This document shows positions 57,129 to 64,000 of a stretch of DNA of 64,000 nucleotides, piece by piece (within the stretch, counting starts at the first letter, position 1; each line of letters begins with the position of its first letter). Made by a program: the position numbers and the translations under genes. Source of the DNA: Micromonospora andamanensis (lineage in GTDB: Bacteria; Actinomycetota; Actinomycetes; Mycobacteriales; Micromonosporaceae); NCBI RefSeq assembly GCF_016863495.1, contig NZ_BOOZ01000004.1:124001-188000 (forward strand), in the 5' to 3' direction. The notes beneath the pieces were generated by a model, which worked only from the letters and a program-made list of their open reading frames with translations, did not search any database and was not told the DNA's origin.

Positions 57129-57932
57129 ATGATTCACGTCCGGTACGCCTCGCCCGTCGTCGTCGGCCAGTCCGCACCGCCCGAGGACGGCCTGGTCGGC
57201 TTCGTCACCGACCTGGTGGAGCGACTCGGCGGCCCTGGTGCGGGGTTGGCCGTGGCCCTGGAGAACCTGTTCCCCCCGATTCCCAGCGAGGTGATCCTGC
57301 CGCTCGCCGGGTTCGTCGCGGCGCAGGGGCGGATGAGCGTTGTCGGAGCCATCTTCTGGACGACGCTCGGTTCATTGCTCGGCGCTCTCGCGCTCTACTG
57401 GGTCGGAGCCGCGCTGGGTCGGGAGCGGACGCGGGCCATCGCGGCGAGGCTGCCGCTGGTGAAGCTCAGCGACATCGACCGGACCGAGGAATGGTTCCTG
57501 CGGCACGGAGTCAAGGCCGTCTTCTTCGGACGGATGATCCCGATCTTCCGGAGCATGATCTCCATCCCGGCCGGGGTGGAACGCATGCCGCTGCTCACCT
57601 TCGCGGTCTACACCACGCTGGGCAGCCTGATCTGGAACACCACATTCGTGATGGCCGGCTACCTGCTCGGTGACAACTGGCACCTGGTCGAGGGGTACGC
57701 CGGCATCCTGCAGAACGTGGTCATCGTCGCCACAGCCCTCGGTCTGGTCTGGTTCGTCGTCACCCGGTTGCGCCGCTCCCGCCGCGCCGGCGGCCTGCTG
57801 TCCAACGACAGTGGTGCCGGCCTGACCGATTCGACGCCCACCGGCGTGCCCGATCCCGACGGGCGGGGCACCATCTACCGCAGTGTCTGGTCGGACGGTC
57901 AGCATCGGACGGACCGGGACCTCAACCGCTGA
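57129..57932 (+). CDS. DedA family membrane protein
   Basis: A 267-residue DedA/SNARE-associated-family protein: ALENLFPPIPSEVILPLAGF, ALYWVGAALGRERTRA, and the conserved FFGRMIPIFRSMISIPAGVERM. Four to five hydrophobic segments are visible. DedA proteins act in phospholipid (C55-P/PE) flipping and envelope stress. The C-terminal tail of about 60 residues is hydrophilic. The ATG at 57129 is preferred over 57090. It is close to the phosphatase gene downstream. Confidence 0.88.
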   Translation: MIHVRYASPVVVGQSAPPEDGLVGFVTDLVERLGGPGAGLAVALENLFPPIPSEVILPLAGFVAAQGRMSVVGAIFWTTLGSLLGALALYWVGAALGRERTRAIAARLPLVKLSDIDRTEEWFLRHGVKAVFFGRMIPIFRSMISIPAGVERMPLLTFAVYTTLGSLIWNTTFVMAGYLLGDNWHLVEGYAGILQNVVIVATALGLVWFVVTRLRRSRRAGGLLSNDSGAGLTDSTPTGVPDPDGRGTIYRSVWSDGQHRTDRDLNR

Positions 57933-57940
57933 ACGGTGCC

Positions 57941-58453
57941 GTGCCTGTCGATTGGTACGGTCGCCGGGACGGTGGCTGGCGGGGGTTACCGGGCGGAGAA
58001 GGGATCGCGGTGGTGGGGGAGCGACGAGCCTGGGCGGACGAGGTCGGTGTCGTGGAGCTGCCCGGCGGGGTGCGGGTGCGTGGCCGCCGGATCGCCGACC
58101 CTTCCTCACCTGCCGATTTCAGCCTGCTGCTCGCTCCCGGGCCGACGCCCGAGTGGGCGCACCGGCGGGTCCGGTGGCCGGATTTCTGGGTTCCGCTGGA
58201 CCGGGCGGACGCCCTTGACGCGTTCCGCGAGGCGCTGCGCCGGGGGTACGCCGGCGAGCGGGTGGAGGTGGCCTGCCGGGGTGGCACGGGGCGGACCGGC
58301 ACCGCGTTGGCCGCGCTCGCCATCCTCGACGGGTTGCCGGCGGAACGTGCGGTCGACTGGGTGCGTGCCACCTACCGTCCGGGTGCTGTGGAAACTCCCT
58401 GGCAGCGGCGTTGGTTGCGGCGGGTGGCCACATCGTCGACCCAGCAGCGGTGA
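57941..58453 (+). CDS. Protein-tyrosine-phosphatase-like protein
   Basis: A 170-residue protein with the CX5R phosphatase loop CRGGTGRTG (C112 to R118) and a preceding strand WPDFWVPLDRADALDAF that could supply the general acid. It resembles actinobacterial dual-specificity/tyrosine phosphatases of the protein-phosphatase-like group. The start is GTG at 57941, eight bases after the DedA stop. A hairpin follows. Substrate unknown; it might reverse phosphorylation by the nearby kinase, but this is speculation. Confidence 0.78.
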   Translation: MPVDWYGRRDGGWRGLPGGEGIAVVGERRAWADEVGVVELPGGVRVRGRRIADPSSPADFSLLLAPGPTPEWAHRRVRWPDFWVPLDRADALDAFREALRRGYAGERVEVACRGGTGRTGTALAALAILDGLPAERAVDWVRATYRPGAVETPWQRRWLRRVATSSTQQR

Positions 58454-58490
58454 CACCCGGCACCCGCGCCCGACGGTCAGGCCCCGGGTG

Positions 58491-58525
58491 CCGGAGCCGG
58501 CAGGCGGGCTGCGTGCCGGCTCCGG
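58491..58525. terminator. Hairpin between phosphatase and UvrA-like genes
   Basis: CCGGAGCCGGCA (58491-58502) pairs perfectly with TGCCGGCTCCGG (58514-58525) around an 11-base loop. It lies between convergent stops at 58453 and 58532 and probably terminates both. Confidence 0.65.
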
Positions 58526-58531
58526 CGGTGC

Positions 58532-60805
<2,274 letters not shown>

Positions 60806-60956
60806 GCGAACCCTTCGCGAGATCGTGGACGGACTCCCGTCCGGAACTGGCTTCAGATGGCCTGGCCGGGTTCAATTGTCGCATTAACTCACATGTAGCG
60901 ACTTTTGCGACGAGTTGAGCGCTAGTGCTGTCTAGTAAGTGCCTTAAAGTCTCAAA

Positions 60957-60968
60957 CTGCCATGGCAG
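60957..60968. promoter_or_regulatory. Palindrome in the UvrA-like / MerR divergent promoter
   Basis: CTGCCATGGCAG is a perfect 12-bp palindrome, 14 bases upstream of the MerR GTG, in a 177-base divergent gap. It may be the MerR operator. Confidence 0.4.
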
Positions 60969-60982
60969 GCTAGGGTGAGCCG

Positions 60983-61702
60983 GTGGTGGATCGTCGGGGG
61001 ACCGGGAGACTGCGCGCGGTGGATCTCGCCGCGGTGGCGGGCGTCTCCGTCCAGCAGGTGCGCAACTACGTCGACCTTGGCGTGCTGCCCCCGGTGGAGC
61101 GCACCGCGAGCGGCTACCGGATCTTCACCGAGGCGCACGCGCGGGCGCTGACCGTGGCCCGGGCGATGGCCCACGGGCACGGCTGGACGCGTACCCGGGA
61201 GATCATGGCGGCGGTCCACCGGGGCGACCTGCCGACGGCGCTGGCGTTGCTGGACGGTGGACACGCCGAACTGGACCGCGAACGGGCCCAGATCCGCACG
61301 GTGCTCGGCGCGTTCGAGACCGTGGTGAGCAGCCCGCGTACGACAGCACCACGCCGGGCCGTCCGGGTCGGCGTCGTCGCCGACCTGGTCGGGGTCCGCA
61401 CCTCGCAACTGCGCTCGTGGGAGGCTCGCGGCCTGCTGCGCCCGGCCCGCGCGGCAGGCACCGGCTACCGGGTGTACGACGAGGCCGAGTTGCGCGCCGC
61501 CCAGGTGGTGGCGTTGCTGCGCCGGGGCGCGTACCCGTTCGAGATCATCGCAGCGGTGCTCGACGAGATGCGGACCACCGGCAGCCCGGAGCGGGTTCGC
61601 GCCGAGCTGGCCCGCCGGGAGCAGGAGTTGCACCGCCGCAGCCTGCGGCGGCTGGCCGCCTCGGCGACCCTGCACGAATATCTACGCCACCGGGCCGCCT
61701 GA
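60983..61702 (+). CDS. MerR family regulator with two HTH domains (TioE-like)
   Basis: A 239-residue protein with two MerR-like winged helices, at about residues 8-70 (LRAVDLAAVAGVSVQQVRNYVD, SGYRIFTEAHARAL) and 120-185 (VGVVADLVGVRTSQLRSWEARGLL, TGYRVYDEAELRAAQ). This double layout is that of TioE-family regulators, named from the thiocoraline cluster of Micromonospora, where a UvrA-like TioU is also present. It is divergent from the UvrA-like gene here, so it probably controls it in response to a DNA-active drug. The start is GTG at 60983. Confidence 0.85.
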   Translation: MVDRRGTGRLRAVDLAAVAGVSVQQVRNYVDLGVLPPVERTASGYRIFTEAHARALTVARAMAHGHGWTRTREIMAAVHRGDLPTALALLDGGHAELDRERAQIRTVLGAFETVVSSPRTTAPRRAVRVGVVADLVGVRTSQLRSWEARGLLRPARAAGTGYRVYDEAELRAAQVVALLRRGAYPFEIIAAVLDEMRTTGSPERVRAELARREQELHRRSLRRLAASATLHEYLRHRAA

Positions 61703-61742
61703 CGGGCGACGTCCGTGCGGACGGCCTGCCGCCACCGGCGGC

Positions 61743-62471
61743 TCAGCGCAGCACCAGCAGGTCGAGACAGTCCACGATCGGCCCGTCGACGGTGCCGACA
61801 GCCGCCCGCAACCGTGCCATGCCGGCCGCGTACTCGGCCTCCGTGATCAGTTGTAGCGGGGTGTGCGCCCGTCGGTCCATCCGCTCGGCGTACTCGGCCA
61901 GGGAACCGGCGACGGTCTGGGCGACCGGCTCCACAGTGCTCACCGGAAAACCGGCCCGGGCGAAGGCGGCACGCACGATGGCCAGCCCAGGGTAGGTGTC
62001 GAGAATCCGCAGCGCCTCGGGGAACCAGCCGAACAGCGCGATCCGCTGATGCCGGCCGGGAAAGGGTGACCGGATCAGCACCGGGGCCCCGGGCCGCAGC
62101 ACCCGACGTAGTTCGCGCGCCATGGCCTCCAGATCGTCGACGTGGTGGATCATCGTCGACAACCAGGCACCGTCAACGCTGGACGTGGCCAGTGGCAGCT
62201 CGGCGGCGTGCCCGCCGAGCAGTGGCCGGTGCGCGCAGCGGGACCGCATCGCGGGTGCCGGCTCCACTGCGAGTACCCGCACGGCGTACCAGTCGGCGAA
62301 GGCACCGGCCCAGATGCCGGTGCCGGCACCCAGGTCCAGCAGGGTCGAGCCGGAGCGCGGCCGCAGATGGTGCTGAACAGCCTGCCGCCACCGGACAAGC
62401 CCCTCCCGTCCCAACTCCCGGCCGGCGGCGAAGGCAGCGGCGGCGGTGTCGTCGTACGGAATCAGCGCCAC
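61743..62471 (-). CDS. Class I SAM-dependent methyltransferase
   Basis: A 242-residue methyltransferase with motif I LLDLGAGTGIWAGAF, VLAVEPAPAMRSRC, HAAELPLATSSVDGAWLSTMIHHVDDL and VLRPGAPVLIRSPF. It resembles UbiE/Coq5-like and type 11 methyltransferases. The GTG at 62471 has GAGGTGG upstream; the frame extends 45 residues further without similarity. It converges on the TioE-like gene. Acceptor unknown. Confidence 0.78.
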   Translation of the reverse strand: MALIPYDDTAAAAFAAGRELGREGLVRWRQAVQHHLRPRSGSTLLDLGAGTGIWAGAFADWYAVRVLAVEPAPAMRSRCAHRPLLGGHAAELPLATSSVDGAWLSTMIHHVDDLEAMARELRRVLRPGAPVLIRSPFPGRHQRIALFGWFPEALRILDTYPGLAIVRAAFARAGFPVSTVEPVAQTVAGSLAEYAERMDRRAHTPLQLITEAEYAAGMARLRAAVGTVDGPIVDCLDLLVLR

Positions 62472-62611
62472 GGCCACCACCTCGGATTCGCCGCCGGAGG
62501 TCTCCCGGGCGGTAGTAGAGGTTGTAGCCGGAGCATGACCGGCGGTCAACGGTATGTGGTCGATCACGCACTGCCGGTGGGCGGTGGCGGCTCGCTGCCT
62601 ACCCACGCGCG

Positions 62612-62645
62612 GCCGGTGGGCGGCGGTGACTCGCCACCCACCGGC
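62612..62645 (-). terminator. Hairpin downstream of the secreted duplicated protein
   Basis: GCCGGTGGG (62612-62620) pairs with CCCACCGGC (62637-62645) around a 16-base loop, just past the stop at 62659 in the direction of transcription. A similar CCGGTGGGCGG unit occurs once more about 40 bases away. Confidence 0.5.
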
Positions 62646-62658
62646 GGGGCTTGCGTGC

Positions 62659-63501
62659 TCAGCTCGCCGAGCAGGGCCTGGCCAGGTTCACCAGTTCGGC
62701 GGGGCGGTTGCCGTTGACCCGGCCGATCGCGGTGGCGATGCGGTTGATCGCCGCGACGCGCCGGTCCTCCAGTGGGCCGATGATGGCGTTGCGCACGAAG
62801 TTCGGGCCGCCCTGGGGGTTGGCGGCCTGCCGGGCGAGGCGGGCGTTGGCCTCGGCGATCTGGCTGTCCAGGTTGGCGAGTTCCCGCTGCACCTCCGCCG
62901 CTGCCTGGGCCGGCACCGCCGGGAGCCGGTCGGCCACCGTCGGGCAGCTCACCCGCTGGGCCACGCCGGCACCCGCGTTCCCGTTGCCGGCGTTGCCTGC
63001 GTTGCCGGCGTTGCCGGCGTTGCCTGCGTTGCCTGCGTTCCCGTTGCCTGCGTTGCCGTTGACGGCGCTGGGGACGCCTGCGGAGTTGAGGCCGCAGGTG
63101 GCGAGGCTGGCGAGGTCGGGGCGTTGGCCGCCGGCACGGTTGATGTTGATGCCGATGCGGTCGAGGGCGGCGGTGCGCTTGCTGGCCAGCGGTCCGAGGA
63201 TGGCGTTCTGGATGAAGTTGGCTCCGCCCTGGGGGTTGGCGGCCTGTTGGGCGAGGCGGGCATTGGCCTCGGCGATCTGCTTGTCGAGGTTTGCCAGTTC
63301 CTGTTCGACTCCGGCCACGGCGGCGGCGGGCACGTTGGACAGCTTGTCCCGCACCGTCGGGCAGTTCGCCGTCTGCGCCCCGGCAGCGTCGTCGGCCGAG
63401 GCCAGCGTCAACCCGCCGCCCAGGAGCACCACCGCCAGGACACCGACGCCGCCGAGCTTCAACGCGGCGTGCTTCTGGTGCTTCTGCGTACGCCTGACCA
63501 T
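62659..63501 (-). CDS. Secreted protein with two duplicated helical domains and a GNA-repeat linker
   Basis: A 280-residue protein with an N-terminal basic region and hydrophobic segment (residues 14-36), so exported or membrane-anchored. Two homologous domains follow, at about residues 47-136 and 186-278. Each begins CPTV, contains ELANLD-QIAEANARLA-QAANPQGG and N-x-NAI-GPL, and ends with a Cys. The linker at residues 147-179 is a run of GNA units. Paired Cys in each domain suggest a disulfide. No known function; a cell-surface or spore-associated structural protein is possible. Confidence 0.75.
   Translation of the reverse strand: MVRRTQKHQKHAALKLGGVGVLAVVLLGGGLTLASADDAAGAQTANCPTVRDKLSNVPAAAVAGVEQELANLDKQIAEANARLAQQAANPQGGANFIQNAILGPLASKRTAALDRIGININRAGGQRPDLASLATCGLNSAGVPSAVNGNAGNGNAGNAGNAGNAGNAGNAGNGNAGAGVAQRVSCPTVADRLPAVPAQAAAEVQRELANLDSQIAEANARLARQAANPQGGPNFVRNAIIGPLEDRRVAAINRIATAIGRVNGNRPAELVNLARPCSAS
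62965..63063. repeat. Tandem GNA-coding repeat
   Basis: This run of short 9- to 15-bp units of the GTTGCC(G/T)GC type (plus strand) encodes the Gly-Asn-Ala linker between the two domains. Unit number is likely to vary among strains. Confidence 0.8.
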
Positions 63502-63823
63502 GCTCTTCTCCTCATGATTGACCGCCCGACGGGCCGACCCGTCAGGGCCCGTCGGCTGATAAGCGATGGGGGTGCCCGGAAAGGCGATCGACAGCGGCGG
63601 CCGGCCCCGCCCCGCACGTCGAGGACCTTCACGGGTGACGTCGGACCGAGCTGCGGGAGCGCTCCCGTCGCAGGTCCGGGCGTTTCATGTGTTCGGTCGT
63701 GGATACGGGGGCGGCGAGCGATCGGTTCAACTTTTTCCCGCGAAGATCGCGGGCCACGGTCCGGCCGGTGCCGGTCCGACGGGGTGGGCGACAGCGTGGA
63801 TCCTGCCGTTAGTCTGCGTGTTC
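63502..63823. other. Divergent intergenic region upstream of two secreted protein genes
   Basis: These 322 bases contain no gene. They hold the promoters for the duplicated secreted protein (left) and the partial exported protein (right). A 14-bp LacI-type palindrome is at 63654-63667. No riboswitch was recognised. Confidence 0.6.
63654..63667. promoter_or_regulatory. LacI-type operator palindrome
   Basis: CGGGAGCGCTCCCG is a perfect 14-bp palindrome with the GAGCGCTC core of CebR/CelR-type operators. It lies 153 bases from the left gene start and 157 from the right. It is related to the site at 9254-9265. Confidence 0.6.
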
Positions 63824-64000
63824 ATGAGAATCCGGGCCCTGGCCGCCGGCTGCGCCGCCCTCGCTGCGGTGACCATCCCCGCGACGCCTGGTGTCGCTGC
63901 GATCACTGTGGGTGCCGGTTCGTCCGTCTGGGCTGCCCGCCTGGCCCCTGCCGGGACACCGCCGCCCGAGCCGGGTTCAGCCGCGCCGATCCCGACGGCT
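63824..64000 (+). CDS. Exported protein, partial (runs off the right edge)
   Basis: Fifty-nine codons from ATG at 63824 to the window end. The N-terminus (MRIRALAAGCAALAAVTIPA) reads as a signal peptide with cleavage near AITVGAG or slightly before. A Pro/Ala-rich stretch (APAGTPPPEPGSAAPIP) follows. The LacI-type palindrome upstream suggests a carbohydrate-related secreted protein, but the rest of the gene is needed. Confidence 0.6.
   Translation, partial: MRIRALAAGCAALAAVTIPATPGVAAITVGAGSSVWAARLAPAGTPPPEPGSAAPIPTA

Noticed and set aside
62965..63063. CRISPR-like array
   Set aside because: The repeats are 9-15 bp, contiguous without spacers, and in frame with a Gly-Asn-Ala protein linker.
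63502..63823. Riboswitch (ydaO-type) before the exported protein
   Set aside because: Genes for exported cell-wall enzymes in actinobacteria often carry one, but I could not find the conserved helices here.

Overview
The window comes from a high-GC actinomycete. Codon third positions are almost all G or C, GTG starts and 4-base ATGA/GTGA overlaps are common, and several families are typical of Micromonosporaceae (DUF397 with a DUF5753 regulator, isolated eccB, TioE-type MerR next to a UvrA-like ATPase). Micromonospora or a close relative is the likeliest source. This is inferred from gene content and not proven. No rRNA, tRNA, insertion sequence or CRISPR array was seen.

Region 1 (1-6602) is a TetR-controlled catabolic block. 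An alcohol dehydrogenase and an aldehyde dehydrogenase run left. Two acyl-CoA dehydrogenases, a MaoC-type hydratase and a decayed acyl-CoA synthetase run right. Two near-identical 19-bp operators mark both promoters. Region 2 (6735-11205) holds a GNAT acetyltransferase, a large secreted beta-helix protein with a LacI-type palindrome upstream, a TPR-like protein and a methyltransferase.

Region 3 (11181-21445) is a protocatechuate funnel. An aromatic aldehyde dehydrogenase, an IclR regulator and pobA run left; pcaIJHGBDC and pcaR run right as a tightly overlapped operon. Together they would take an aromatic aldehyde and 4-hydroxybenzoate to beta-ketoadipyl-CoA. The last thiolase (pcaF) is absent, and pcaD and pcaC are separate genes. 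Region 4 (21535-30647) has a Na+/H+ antiporter, a PucR regulator divergent from a reductase/acyl-CoA desaturase pair, a spermidine-synthase-like protein, a lone eccB, a RibD-type reductase and a TmrB-like kinase.

Region 5 (30690-35678) is the least explained part. Two paralogous 142-143 aa proteins lie on either side of two divergent HTH/TPR regulators. One copy closes a coupled operon of three small helical proteins, one with a C-terminal membrane anchor. A 45-aa membrane peptide is coupled to one of the regulators.

Region 6 (35800-49693) contains a heterodimeric ABC exporter with one fully degenerate ATP site, two methyltransferases, a glucosylglycerate-hydrolase-like GH63 enzyme, and phoU-pstSCAB behind a clear PHO box, followed by a response regulator that has lost its phosphoacceptor Asp. 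Region 7 (49771-64000) is regulatory and stress-related: a lone MazF-like protein, flavodoxin-like reductase, diguanylate cyclase, DUF397/DUF5753 pair, LacI regulator with tandem operators, a membrane Ser/Thr kinase, nitrilase-family hydrolase, DedA protein, phosphatase, UvrA-like/TioE pair, a methyltransferase and a secreted protein with an internal duplication. Several intergenic gaps hold long inverted repeats that probably end transcription.
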